From Flavobacterium sp. SM15 (lineage in GTDB: Bacteria > Bacteroidota > Bacteroidia > Flavobacteriales > Flavobacteriaceae): a stretch of DNA of 64,000 bases. Below the pieces are notes generated by a model, which saw only the letters and a list, made by a program, of their open reading frames with translations, had not been told where the DNA came from and did not search any database. Shown one piece after another: positions 29,271 to 38,620 of the stretch; position 1 is the first letter of the stretch; the number at the start of each line of letters is the position of its first letter. Location of the stretch: NCBI RefSeq assembly GCF_022012335.1, contig NZ_JAKLTO010000003.1, forward strand, positions 310,001 through 374,000, read 5' to 3'. Made by a program: the position numbers and the translations under genes.

Positions 29271-29278
29271 CAAATATA
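29271..29278 (-). promoter_or_regulatory. -7 promoter box of the GT2-led operon
   Basis: Minus-strand TATATTTG, full match to TAnnTTTG, 62 bases before the ATG at 29208. It lies in the 233-base divergent gap that also feeds the deacetylase gene on the other strand, for which I found no exact box. Confidence 0.5.
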
Positions 29279-29441
29279 TACATTTAAGAGGTTCTCGGAT
29301 AAATTAATTCCCGGAGAGCAAACTATCGAAAAACATTGTTAATTCTGGGCTGTGAATCAAAACTTTTTGCTTTTTACAACTATTTAGCTGTATTTTTACA
29401 AAAATATTTCTGCAGTTTAAATAAAGGAAAAAGGCTTAAAA

Positions 29442-30425
29442 ATGACAAACGGTAAATTTGTAATTTCTTTAGATTTCGAATTACTTTGGGGGGTTCGCGA
29501 TAAAAAAACTATACAGACCTACGGCAAAAACATTGAAGGAGTACAGCAAGTAATCCCTGAACTGCTCAAACAATTTGAAAAAAACGGAATTAAAGCCACT
29601 TTTTCTACTGTTGGTCTTTTATTTTTTGAGTCAAAAAAAGAGCTGTTGGAAAATTTACCAGATTTAAAACCCAAATACAACGACGCGAATCTATCGCCCT
29701 ACAACGGTCATTTTGAACAAGTAGGAAGTGACTGGAAAACGGATATTTACCACTTTGCGCCTTCGCTGATCAAAGCAATTCAAAACCATCCGGAGCAGGA
29801 AATCGGAACGCACACTTTTTCCCATTATTATTGTCTTGAGCAAGGTCAAACGGTCGATACTTTCAGGGCTGATTTACAAAGCGCTATTCATATTGCTCAA
29901 AAATACAATATCAAACTCACTTCTTTGATTTTTCCAAGGAACCAATTCAACACCGAATACTTAAAGGTATGTGAGGAATTAGGAATTATTTGTTATCGCG
30001 GTAACGAACATTCCTGGCTTTATACTGCAAAAAATGGCGAAAAAGAGAGTTTGCTAAGAAGAGCCTTCCGTCTTTTGGATGTTTACATTAACTTATCCGG
30101 GCACAATTGCTATAGCGACACTTTTCTGAAAAGTAAAACACCTGTTAACATACCTTCGAGCAGATTGTTAAGAGCCTATTCCAAAAAACTCAGCTTTCTG
30201 GAAACTTTAAGACTTCACCGTATAAAATCAGGAATGAGTCATGCAGCTAAAAACAACTTAACGTATCACTTGTGGTGGCATCCGCATAATTTCGGGATAA
30301 ATCAGCAGGAAAATTTTCAATTTCTGGAAAAAATCCTATCCCATTACAACCACCTTAACACAACTTATAATTTCGAAAGTATAACCATGACCAACTTGGC
30401 AAAAAGAATCAAAAATGAATCATAA
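29442..30425 (+). CDS. Polysaccharide deacetylase family protein (NodB-like)
   Basis: 327 residues, no signal peptide, so cytoplasmic. It has NodB-type metal-site elements: general-base Asp in VISLDFELLWG, H-x3-H in GTHTFSHYY near residue 126, FPRNQF, and a late WWHPHNFG that may bring the second catalytic His. This resembles the cytoplasmic deacetylases found in O-antigen loci rather than peptidoglycan deacetylases. It runs against the surrounding genes and overlaps the formyltransferase gene by 11 bases, so the two products likely act on the same sugar. Confidence 0.8.
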   Translation: MTNGKFVISLDFELLWGVRDKKTIQTYGKNIEGVQQVIPELLKQFEKNGIKATFSTVGLLFFESKKELLENLPDLKPKYNDANLSPYNGHFEQVGSDWKTDIYHFAPSLIKAIQNHPEQEIGTHTFSHYYCLEQGQTVDTFRADLQSAIHIAQKYNIKLTSLIFPRNQFNTEYLKVCEELGIICYRGNEHSWLYTAKNGEKESLLRRAFRLLDVYINLSGHNCYSDTFLKSKTPVNIPSSRLLRAYSKKLSFLETLRLHRIKSGMSHAAKNNLTYHLWWHPHNFGINQQENFQFLEKILSHYNHLNTTYNFESITMTNLAKRIKNES

Positions 30426-31188
30426 AAAGATTGTTCTATTAGGAGGAACAGGCATATCTACAAGTATTCTCTACAATTCTGTTAATGCCGCTCATGGTAT
30501 CGGATTGGTTATTTTGGAAGAAAAGGAAAACTCAAAGGTTTTCATTAAACGAAGAATAAAACGATTAGGAATAGTAACCGTTATAGGCCAGCTGACCTTC
30601 CAAGTAGTTGTTTCGAAATTCCTGACTGTTTTTTCAAAAAAAAGGAGACTTGAACTGATTCATGAGCTAAAACTCGATTTAACCGAAATACCTGAAGAAA
30701 AAATAAGACGGGTAAAATCGGTAAACGCACCGGAAACTTTAGCACTTTTACAAGAAACAAACCCCGATTTGATTATTGTTAACGGAACCCGAATCATCTC
30801 GAAAAAGGTGATTTCTTCGGTAGCTTGTCGTTTTGTAAATACTCATGCAGGTATAACCCCAAAATATCGTGGCGTACATGGAGCATACTGGGCTTTAGCC
30901 AATAACGACCCGGAACACTGTGGTGTAACCGTCCATTTTGTGGATGAAGGAATCGATACGGGAACGGTAATTGCACAAAAAAAAGTGGTTCCACAAAAAA
31001 AGGACAATTTTACCACTTATCCACTATTGCAACTTTCGGCCGGGCTTGAACTTTTAAATACTGCAATAACTTCCTATTTCAACAAAACCCTAACCGAACA
31101 AAAAGAGGTAACGACGGAAAGTAAACTATGGTATCATCCAACGGTTTGGTTTTATATGTATAATCGAATCTTCAAAAACATCAAATAA
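30415..31188 (+). CDS. Formyltransferase-domain protein, likely sugar N-formyltransferase
   Basis: 257 residues. The core holds the formyl-transferase triad: Asn and His in VNTHAGITPKYRG and Asp in FVDEGIDTG. GVHGAYWALANNDP sits between them. Family members (Fmt, PurN, sugar N-formyltransferases) use N10-formyltetrahydrofolate. The N-terminal 100 residues are unlike Fmt or PurN, with a basic stretch and a hydrophobic helix. Translational overlap with the deacetylase suggests that an amine exposed by deacetylation is then formylated. Substrate is unproven. Confidence 0.75.
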   Translation: MNHKKIVLLGGTGISTSILYNSVNAAHGIGLVILEEKENSKVFIKRRIKRLGIVTVIGQLTFQVVVSKFLTVFSKKRRLELIHELKLDLTEIPEEKIRRVKSVNAPETLALLQETNPDLIIVNGTRIISKKVISSVACRFVNTHAGITPKYRGVHGAYWALANNDPEHCGVTVHFVDEGIDTGTVIAQKKVVPQKKDNFTTYPLLQLSAGLELLNTAITSYFNKTLTEQKEVTTESKLWYHPTVWFYMYNRIFKNIK

Positions 31189-31297
31189 CCAGAGTTCTGT
31201 TGTGATGCAATTAATCACAAAAAGTAAGTCTTTGACAAAAAATTAGTTGATTTATTCCGAAATCCAAAACTTAATTTACTAACAACAACCAATAGTG

Positions 31298-32746
31298 TTA
31301 CTGCTTTTTAACGAAGGATTTTACCAGAAGAATCATCTCACGAATAAGTGTTTTTTCAAATACGAAAATCATACAAAGGTAAACCGCTGAACCCAGAATA
31401 AATTTAATGAGAAATGAAGTGAGCAGCGAATCAATGTTTAGAAAATTAACACTATACATTAAAACAGCCATAACAACCACGCCGGCAATAATTCTTTTTA
31501 GTTGGTGGTACACATCGATTAATCTCAAATCAATCAATTTTATAGCAGTTGCATAAATCGGAAAAGCTATAATTGTCCCTACAATCAAATACCCAAGTGT
31601 CAACCCAAAAATTCCGAATTGAACTCCAATTGTAAAAGTTATAATCAAAACCAAATTTACCCAGAGCGATACTTTAAAAGCGATATTTGCTTTCCCAAGA
31701 GAATTATACAATAATCCATTGAGCGAAACCAAAGACTGAAACGCACTCAATATACTCAACATTGAAAGCAGAGGAATCATTTTTGCCCAATTTTCACCAA
31801 AGACCAACAAGACAAATTCCTTTGAAGCTACCGACACTCCAATCATTAAAGGAAAGGTAATGGCAGCAATGTATTTAATGATTTTCAGGTATTGCGCCCT
31901 GATTAACGGAATGTCGTTTTGAATTTTCGAAAAAGCCGGAAATAAAACACGTGAAAAAACAGAGGTAATGTTTTTTAAAGGGAGCATCATTAAAGAATAG
32001 GCTCTTGCATAAATCCCTAAATCGGTACTTCCCAGCACTTTACCAATGATAAAGTTATCGTAATTCCTTGACCAGTAATTTATTGTTGTATCTCCTAGAA
32101 CATTTAATCCAAAAGATGCCATTTCTTTTATCTTACTCCAATGAAAAACCAAATCCGGACGCCAAGAACTGCTAACCCAATACAAAAATGAATTAACCAT
32201 TGCCGTTGTAAGAGTCATCCAAACCACAGCCCACACACCATAATTCAAATAGGTAAGATAAAACGCAACCCCATAACCTGAAAAGGTTGCAATCCAGTTA
32301 AAAATTACTTTTTTCTTAAAGTTCAATTCTTTCACCAATAAATTGGATTGTACTGAAGTAAGTGAAGATATTATGAATATGATACATAGTACCCTTATAA
32401 TCAACACCAAATCCGGTTGATTATAAAAAGAACTTATCAGAGGTGCGCAAAAATAAAACAACAGGTAAAGTAAACTTCCTGCGGCAACATTAAACCAAAA
32501 AACAGTGGAATAATAATCTTTGGACGCGTCCTTTTTCTGAATAAGCGCTACTCCAAATCCCATATCAATAAAAAGTGCAGCAAAATTGGTAAATATAGTC
32601 ACCAATCCAACGGTTCCAAAAACCGAAGGTGCAAGTATGCGTGCGAGATAAATACTGAAAAGTATAAAAACAAACTGATTCACAAACTGATCTGTAAAAG
32701 ACCAAATCAAGCTTTTTTTAACTTTATTTTTTAAAACTTCTGCCAT
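31298..32746 (-). CDS. wzx: Wzx-type lipopolysaccharide/oligosaccharide flippase (MOP superfamily)
   Basis: 482 residues from the ATG at 32746, which overlaps the upstream stop (TGATG). About 12-14 membrane segments. The N-terminus (VKKSLIWSFTDQFVNQFVFILFS) and the segment GFGVALIQKKDASKDYYSTVF are typical of the MOP polysaccharide exporter family related to WzxC/TuaB. It would flip undecaprenyl-linked repeat units. Its 3' end faces the 3' end of the formyltransferase across 109 bases in which I see no strong hairpin. Confidence 0.9.
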   Translation of the reverse strand: MAEVLKNKVKKSLIWSFTDQFVNQFVFILFSIYLARILAPSVFGTVGLVTIFTNFAALFIDMGFGVALIQKKDASKDYYSTVFWFNVAAGSLLYLLFYFCAPLISSFYNQPDLVLIIRVLCIIFIISSLTSVQSNLLVKELNFKKKVIFNWIATFSGYGVAFYLTYLNYGVWAVVWMTLTTAMVNSFLYWVSSSWRPDLVFHWSKIKEMASFGLNVLGDTTINYWSRNYDNFIIGKVLGSTDLGIYARAYSLMMLPLKNITSVFSRVLFPAFSKIQNDIPLIRAQYLKIIKYIAAITFPLMIGVSVASKEFVLLVFGENWAKMIPLLSMLSILSAFQSLVSLNGLLYNSLGKANIAFKVSLWVNLVLIITFTIGVQFGIFGLTLGYLIVGTIIAFPIYATAIKLIDLRLIDVYHQLKRIIAGVVVMAVLMYSVNFLNIDSLLTSFLIKFILGSAVYLCMIFVFEKTLIREMILLVKSFVKKQ

Positions 32747-33993
32747 CAACTCAAAATTTCAGCCCATTTTTCGACTATTTGTTTCCTGAAAAAAAAGTCT
32801 CGTATTAAAGCTTTATTGGACTTGCATAGCGTTTTTTCTTTTTCAAAATCAGTCAATGCCAATTTCAGTTTTTCGCAAATTTGTTTAAAATCACTAACCT
32901 GATGATAATGAAGACCTATTTGACGTAGAGTATTGTAAGGCAACCAGGATCCGGTTATGGCAACGCTCCCAGCATACATCATCTCAGTAAGAGTTGCGCT
33001 TAACGCATCTGAAACCGGAACGTGAATAAAAACATCAGTAGCCAATCTTGACAAAACCAACTCATTGCCAGAAAAGAATTTTTCAATAATTGTATAGCCA
33101 ATACCCGTTTGTTCAAAAGCATTTTCAAGGCTTGTTTTATAAGACTCATATTGGTGCTTTGGCAAGGCATAGCAAAGATTGACAATCAAATGCAATTGTT
33201 CTTTATTGGGTAAAGACTCGAGCGCTTCGATACACTTTAAATGGTTGTTCTGAGGACTTCCGTTATGACCAATTACCACATTAATTTTATTGCTCGAAAA
33301 CCCGTATGTTTTCTTGAAAAGATTCAAAGCTTCACGATCGGAAGATGTAAAATCATCAATCCCGTTAAAAACGGCCTGATCTATAGGAAAATTATTGATT
33401 TGGATTTTATCGTGAAGTGAACGACCGAATTTTGACAAAATAATTTCTTTCATTTCCAAGGACTGACAAGTAATCACATTAGCTCTTTTGAGCGCTTTTT
33501 GAACAAAAAAATGATTAAACGTATCGGAAGTACGCATTAAATCTGAGCCCCAAAAGGAACAAACAATTTTCTTGTGTTTCGGAACCAAAAAAAGGCTTCT
33601 GAGATAACTGTACTGCATAAAATGAAAATGAAATGTATCAATGGAAACAAAATCATTATTCTGCAGAAAAAAACTTTTTTCTTTTAGACTTGACGATAAA
33701 AAATGACCTGCTTTAAAAAGTTTTTTTTCAAAGAAAAGGATAAAAAACAAAGTACTGTAATGATGCCTTGAAAAAAGCAGATAGAAAAAAGCCCGAACAT
33801 AATTAATAAGTGAAACGTGTCTTTTTAGCGAACTGTTATCATACATCCAATCTGAGACAGCAACCTGCACATCCACTTCTTTATAATAAGGAACGGTAAT
33901 GGTAAAATCAGGGTATTCTTTTTTTAAAGAACCGTACAAAAAAGACAAAAAATTATTCTGCTGGACTCCTAAAACCAAAATTTTTTTACTCAT
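32746..33993 (-). CDS. Putative glycosyltransferase, divergent GT-B
   Basis: 415 residues. SKKILVLGVQQNNFLSFLYG at the start, KKIVCSFWGSDLMR near residue 140, VVIGHNGSPQNNHLKCIEAL, and a late ALSATLTEMMYAGSVAI suggest a GT-B transferase distantly like family 4 or fucosyltransferase-type enzymes. It is very AT-rich, with an eight-T run (33721-33728) inside the gene. It is adjacent to and overlaps wzx, so it likely adds the outer sugar of the repeat unit. Specificity unknown. Confidence 0.65.
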   Translation of the reverse strand: MSKKILVLGVQQNNFLSFLYGSLKKEYPDFTITVPYYKEVDVQVAVSDWMYDNSSLKRHVSLINYVRAFFYLLFSRHHYSTLFFILFFEKKLFKAGHFLSSSLKEKSFFLQNNDFVSIDTFHFHFMQYSYLRSLFLVPKHKKIVCSFWGSDLMRTSDTFNHFFVQKALKRANVITCQSLEMKEIILSKFGRSLHDKIQINNFPIDQAVFNGIDDFTSSDREALNLFKKTYGFSSNKINVVIGHNGSPQNNHLKCIEALESLPNKEQLHLIVNLCYALPKHQYESYKTSLENAFEQTGIGYTIIEKFFSGNELVLSRLATDVFIHVPVSDALSATLTEMMYAGSVAITGSWLPYNTLRQIGLHYHQVSDFKQICEKLKLALTDFEKEKTLCKSNKALIRDFFFRKQIVEKWAEILS

Positions 33994-34021
33994 GACCTAC
34001 AATTTACAGTCAAATGCTTTA

Positions 34022-35299
34022 TTACAGTTTCGCATCCGCAATGTTTCCAAGAATTCCCTTAACATCAAATAACAAACTGTTTTCTTTTTGTAATGAAGAA
34101 AAGTCCAGGGCAAGAAATTCCTTATGAGAAACCCCTAATACAACCGCATCAAAAGTATCGTTTGGCAGAGTATCTGTGGTTTTAAGACCGTATTCATGCA
34201 TTACTTCAGCAGGGTTGGCCCAAGGATCATAAACTGTAACACTGGTTTGATAATCCTTTAAAGCATTCACAACATCAACTACCTTGGTATTGCGAACATC
34301 CGGGCAGTTTTCCTTGAAGGTAATCCCTAACATCAGAATCTTGGAACCGTTAACCTTAATGTTCTTTTTGATCATTAGTTTAATTACCTGAGAGGCAACA
34401 TATTCTCCCATACTGTCGTTTAAACGACGTCCGGCAAGAATAATTTCTGGGTGATAACCGTGTTCCTGAGCTTTCTGAGCCAGATAATACGGATCTACAC
34501 CGATGCAGTGCCCTCCAACTAAACCGGGCTTAAACGGTAGAAAATTCCATTTGGTTCCCGCTGCTTCTAAAACCGCATGGGTATCAATCTCCAGTATATT
34601 AAAAATTTTAGCCAATTCGTTTACAAAAGCGATATTGATATCACGTTGTGAATTTTCAATCACTTTGGCAGCTTCGGCTACTTTAATGTTCGGCGCTAAG
34701 TGCGTCCCAGCGGTAATCACGCTTTTGTACAACGCATCTACTTTCTGACCGATTTCAGGAGTAGAACCTGAGGTAACTTTAAGTATTTTTTCTACAGTAT
34801 GTTCTTTATCTCCAGGATTGATGCGCTCAGGCGAGTAACCTGCAAAGAAATCTACATTGAATTTCAAACCGGAAACTTTCTCCAGAACCGGAATACACTC
34901 TTCCTCGGTAACTCCCGGATAAACAGTAGATTCATAAACAACAACATCCCCTTTTTTCAAAACTTTCCCAACCGTTTCACTCGCCTTGTATAACGGAGTT
35001 AAATCGGGACGGTTGTTCTTATCTACAGGAGTTGGAACAGTTACAATAAAATAGTTACAATCTGCAATATCTTCCAAAGAATACGAACAATACAATCCAA
35101 CTGAAGTTAACGGCTTATCAATTAACACCTTTTGAAGAACCGAATCTTCCACCTCAAGAGTAGAATCTGTTCCACTATTCAATTCGGCAATTCGTTTCTG
35201 ATTGATATCAAAACCTACCACCGGATATTGGGTAGCAAACAAACGTGCTAAAGGCAAACCAACGTAACCCAATCCAATAACTGCAATTTTCACACTCAT
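34022..35299 (-). CDS. tviB: UDP-HexNAc 6-dehydrogenase (TviB/WbpO type)
   Basis: 425 residues: [20 protein letters not shown] (NAD site), [31 protein letters not shown], and catalytic Cys in [16 protein letters not shown]. This belongs to the nucleotide-sugar dehydrogenases acting on UDP-GlcNAc, UDP-GalNAc or UDP-ManNAc. With the C4-epimerase at 36709-37689 the expected product is UDP-GalNAcA; with WecB it could be UDP-ManNAcA. It is 15 bases after ugd. Confidence 0.9.
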   Translation of the reverse strand: MSVKIAVIGLGYVGLPLARLFATQYPVVGFDINQKRIAELNSGTDSTLEVEDSVLQKVLIDKPLTSVGLYCSYSLEDIADCNYFIVTVPTPVDKNNRPDLTPLYKASETVGKVLKKGDVVVYESTVYPGVTEEECIPVLEKVSGLKFNVDFFAGYSPERINPGDKEHTVEKILKVTSGSTPEIGQKVDALYKSVITAGTHLAPNIKVAEAAKVIENSQRDINIAFVNELAKIFNILEIDTHAVLEAAGTKWNFLPFKPGLVGGHCIGVDPYYLAQKAQEHGYHPEIILAGRRLNDSMGEYVASQVIKLMIKKNIKVNGSKILMLGITFKENCPDVRNTKVVDVVNALKDYQTSVTVYDPWANPAEVMHEYGLKTTDTLPNDTFDAVVLGVSHKEFLALDFSSLQKENSLLFDVKGILGNIADAKL

Positions 35300-35314
35300 A
35301 GTATTCTTTCTTAC

Positions 35315-36706
35315 TTATGAACCAATGGACTGGTAAATAAATCCAATCTTTTCCAGTTCATTTTTATTTAATAAATTTCTTCCGTCAAAAACAAAGGCCG
35401 GTTTTAGCATATTGTCATAAATACGCTGCCAATCATAAGTTCTGAATTCATCCCATTCAGTTAAAACAGCTATTGCATGGGAATCTTTACAAGCCGTATA
35501 GGCGTCCTTAGCCACGATTACTCCCTGTTTATTTTCTGATTCCGATCGGGTGTCCAGATAATTCAAATCAAAATAGATCTGCTCTTCTTCTACCTTAGGA
35601 TCAAATACTGAAATATGTGCGTGCTCACTCAACAGATCATCTGCAACATAAATAGCAGCTGATTCACGCGTATCGTTGGTATCCTTTTTAAAAGCCCATC
35701 CTAAAAAAGTAATTTTCTTTCCTGAAACCGTATTATACAACGTGCTGATGATGTTCTTTGCAAAACGACGTTTTTGATGGTCATTCATGATAATTACCTG
35801 CTCCCAATAATCCGCTACTTCATTCAAACCATACGATTTGGCAATATAAACCAAATTTAAAATATCTTTTTGGAAGCACGAACCACCGAAACCAACCGAT
35901 GATTTAAGGAATTTAGGCCCAATACGACTGTCCATCCCGATTGCTTTGGCTACCTCATTTACATCGGCTCCCGTTTTTTCACACAATTCCGACATGGCAT
36001 TAATGGAAGATACGCGTTGAGCCAAAAAGGCATTGGCTGTTAGTTTTGACAACTCAGATGACCATACGTTTGTGGTTAAAATCTTGTCTTTAGGAACCCA
36101 ATTTGCATAGATATCTACCAAAGCCTGAATTGCTTTATGACCTTCCGGAGTTGTATCTCCTCCAATAAGAACGCGATCCGGATTATGTAAATCTTCCACA
36201 GCTGTACCTTCAGCTAAGAATTCAGGATTGGATAGAATCTGAAACTGCACTCCATTTCCTGTATGATCCAAAATATCTTTAATCGCACTGGCAGTACGAA
36301 CCGGCAAAGTTGATTTTTCAACTACAATTTTATCGGTTTTTGAAACCTGAGCGATCTGACGGGCACACAATTCGATGTATTTTAAATCGGCAGCCATTCC
36401 TTTGCCAACTCCATAGGTTTTGGTCGGAGTGTTTACAGAAATAAAAATCATATCGGCTTCATCAATAGCCTTATCCACTTCGGTTGAGAAGAATAAATTT
36501 CTACCACGCGCCTCAGCAACGACACTAGCTAAACCCGGTTCATAAATAGGAATATTTTCCACATTAGGATCGTTCCAAGCAGCAATTCTTTTTTCATTCA
36601 AGTCTACTACCGTAACTTTTATGTTGGGGCATTTTTGAGCAATTATTGCCATAGTGGGCCCTCCAACATAACCCGCACCAATACAACATATATTTTTAAC
36701 TTCCAT
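35315..36706 (-). CDS. ugd: UDP-glucose 6-dehydrogenase
   Basis: 463 residues from the ATG at 36706, two bases after the epimerase stop; an ATG at 36733 would overlap that gene. It starts [20 protein letters not shown], the animal-like UGDH class, and has [25 protein letters not shown], and catalytic Cys in [10 protein letters not shown]. It oxidises UDP-glucose to UDP-glucuronate. It sits between tviC and tviB, so this three-gene block is devoted to uronic-acid donors. Confidence 0.95.
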   Translation of the reverse strand: MEVKNICCIGAGYVGGPTMAIIAQKCPNIKVTVVDLNEKRIAAWNDPNVENIPIYEPGLASVVAEARGRNLFFSTEVDKAIDEADMIFISVNTPTKTYGVGKGMAADLKYIELCARQIAQVSKTDKIVVEKSTLPVRTASAIKDILDHTGNGVQFQILSNPEFLAEGTAVEDLHNPDRVLIGGDTTPEGHKAIQALVDIYANWVPKDKILTTNVWSSELSKLTANAFLAQRVSSINAMSELCEKTGADVNEVAKAIGMDSRIGPKFLKSSVGFGGSCFQKDILNLVYIAKSYGLNEVADYWEQVIIMNDHQKRRFAKNIISTLYNTVSGKKITFLGWAFKKDTNDTRESAAIYVADDLLSEHAHISVFDPKVEEEQIYFDLNYLDTRSESENKQGVIVAKDAYTACKDSHAIAVLTEWDEFRTYDWQRIYDNMLKPAFVFDGRNLLNKNELEKIGFIYQSIGS

Positions 36707-36708
36707 AT

Positions 36709-37689
36709 TTATCTCAAATTTTCCCAATACCATTTCACAGCTTGTTTCAACCCTTCAGAAATGGAAAATTGCGGATTATAATTCAATAACTCTTTTGCTT
36801 TTTCCACACTGGCCAACGAATGCGGAATGTCTCCTAAACGGTTTGGCCCGTGCACAATTTTTATATTCTTAATTTCAGAATCATATTCCGAAAGATATTC
36901 TTTTAAATACTCAACCAATTGATTTAGCGTAGTTCGGTCACCAAAAGCCGTATTGTAAACCGTATTCAAAGCTTTTGGATTTTGAGTGGTCAAAGCCAGT
37001 TCATTCATCTGAACCACATTATCAATATAGGTAAAATCACGGGAAAAATTACCCTCCCCATTAATTACAGGGCTCTCGTGCTGCATCAGTTGCATCACAA
37101 ATTTAGGTATTACCGCAGCATAAGCCCCATTCGGATTTTGCTTTCTTCCAAATACATTAAAATAGCGCAGTCCGATGGTTTGAATACCATAAGTTTTGCT
37201 AAAAACATCGGCATAAAGTTCATTTACATATTTGGTAATCGCATAAGGTGAAAGTGGTTTTCCAATCACATCTTCAACTTTGGGAAGACTTTCTGAATCT
37301 CCATAAGTAGAGGAACTTGCCGCATAAACAAAACGTTTGATTCCCGTTTCTTTACAAGCATGCAACATATTTAAAAACCCGGTAACATTCACCTCGTTTG
37401 TAGTAATTGGATCTTGAATTGAGCGGGGAACCGAACCTAACGCAGCCTGATGCAGCACATAATCTATTCCGTCCAACGCCCTGACACAAACTTGAAAATC
37501 GCGAATATCTCCTTCTATTAAAGTAAAATTGGGATGCTGCAAAAATGGTTCGACATTGTGACGAAAACCTGTTGAAAAATTATCCAGACAAGTCACTTTA
37601 TGACCTTTACCCAAAAAATAATCACAGAGATTAGATCCAATAAAACCGGCTCCACCTGTAACTAGAATTGAATAACTTAGTTCTGACAT
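36709..37689 (-). CDS. tviC: UDP-GlcNAc/UDP-GlcNAcA C4-epimerase (TviC/WbpP type)
   Basis: 326 residues of the extended SDR family: [34 protein letters not shown] (the SVPRS stretch is typical of WbpP/TviC), [13 protein letters not shown] with catalytic Ser, YAITK with the Tyr-x3-Lys pair, and [12 protein letters not shown]. It would equilibrate GlcNAc- and GalNAc-configured UDP sugars. It heads the tviC-ugd-tviB block with its own -7 box 18 bases upstream of the ATG. Confidence 0.92.
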   Translation of the reverse strand: MSELSYSILVTGGAGFIGSNLCDYFLGKGHKVTCLDNFSTGFRHNVEPFLQHPNFTLIEGDIRDFQVCVRALDGIDYVLHQAALGSVPRSIQDPITTNEVNVTGFLNMLHACKETGIKRFVYAASSSTYGDSESLPKVEDVIGKPLSPYAITKYVNELYADVFSKTYGIQTIGLRYFNVFGRKQNPNGAYAAVIPKFVMQLMQHESPVINGEGNFSRDFTYIDNVVQMNELALTTQNPKALNTVYNTAFGDRTTLNQLVEYLKEYLSEYDSEIKNIKIVHGPNRLGDIPHSLASVEKAKELLNYNPQFSISEGLKQAVKWYWENLR

Positions 37690-37706
37690 CTGTTTTGATT
37701 TGGGTG

Positions 37707-37714
37707 CAAAGATA
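37707..37714 (-). promoter_or_regulatory. -7 promoter box of tviC-ugd-tviB
   Basis: Minus-strand TATCTTTG matches TAnnTTTG, in the 69-base gap between the ABC permease gene and tviC. Confidence 0.5.
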
Positions 37715-37758
37715 CGTTAATTTACCAAACCTGCATTGGTATTACTACTACATTATCG

Positions 37759-38619
37759 TTAAATTGTGTCTATAAAACTTCGCTCTGTTTTATTAAAAAT
37801 CACAAGTCCTAACATCATTACTACAATTGAAAAAACCAAAGAATAAATCAATCCAAAGGCAGTAAAAGTTCCCTGTCCTAAAAATGAGTATTTAAAAAAT
37901 TCAAAAATACTGGTTAACGGATTCAGATAAACCAAATTTTCCAATCCATAAGGTGTAAGTTCCCTAACGGCTGTAGAAGTAGGCACCACAACCGGAGTAA
38001 TGTACATATACAACGAAATACCAAAAGATACCACAAAAGTCAAATCACGGTATTTGGTAGTCATTGAGGAAATTATCATTCCAAAACCCAACGAAATTAA
38101 AGCCATTACCAAAAGAAGTATTGGAGTCAGTAAAACCGTCCATTTAAGTTCAATTGGAGCTCCGTTTATCATATAGTATACAAGAACAACAATAAATAAG
38201 AGAAACTGGATTCCGAATTTCACCAGACTTGAGATGGTAATTGAAAGCGGCATGATAATCCTTGGAAAATAAACCTTCCCAAAAATATTCTGATTCGTTT
38301 TAAAAGTATCTGATGTTGCTTTAAAACATTCGGAAAAATAAAACCAAAGCGTGTTTCCGGCCAAAGCAAATAAAAAATAAGGAATCCCGTCCGACTGAAT
38401 TTTAGCAATCTTAAAAAAAACAATAAACTGAACCACCGAAGTAAGTATAGGCTGTATCAAATACCACAACGGTCCTAAAATAGTTTGCTTGTAATACGTT
38501 ACTATATCTCTTTTAACAAACATCATCAACAGGTCTCGATAATGCCATATTTCAGCAAAATTAAAAGATAGTAATTTTCCTTTCGGAGTTATTTCATACA
38601 GCCAGTTTTCCTTTTGCAT
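37759..38619 (-). CDS. wzm: Polysaccharide ABC exporter permease
   Basis: 286 residues from the ATG at 38619, one base after the wzc stop; the TTG at 38631 is unlikely. About six membrane segments of the ABC-2 type. The N-terminal cytoplasmic stretch (RDLLMMFVKRDIVTYYKQTILGP) is characteristic of Wzm/KpsM/TagG permeases. No ATPase gene is adjacent; the only candidate partner in the window is wzt at 7699-8967. It would export undecaprenyl-linked glycan across the inner membrane. Confidence 0.92.
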   Translation of the reverse strand: MQKENWLYEITPKGKLLSFNFAEIWHYRDLLMMFVKRDIVTYYKQTILGPLWYLIQPILTSVVQFIVFFKIAKIQSDGIPYFLFALAGNTLWFYFSECFKATSDTFKTNQNIFGKVYFPRIIMPLSITISSLVKFGIQFLLFIVVLVYYMINGAPIELKWTVLLTPILLLVMALISLGFGMIISSMTTKYRDLTFVVSFGISLYMYITPVVVPTSTAVRELTPYGLENLVYLNPLTSIFEFFKYSFLGQGTFTAFGLIYSLVFSIVVMMLGLVIFNKTERSFIDTI

Positions 38620-38620
38620 C

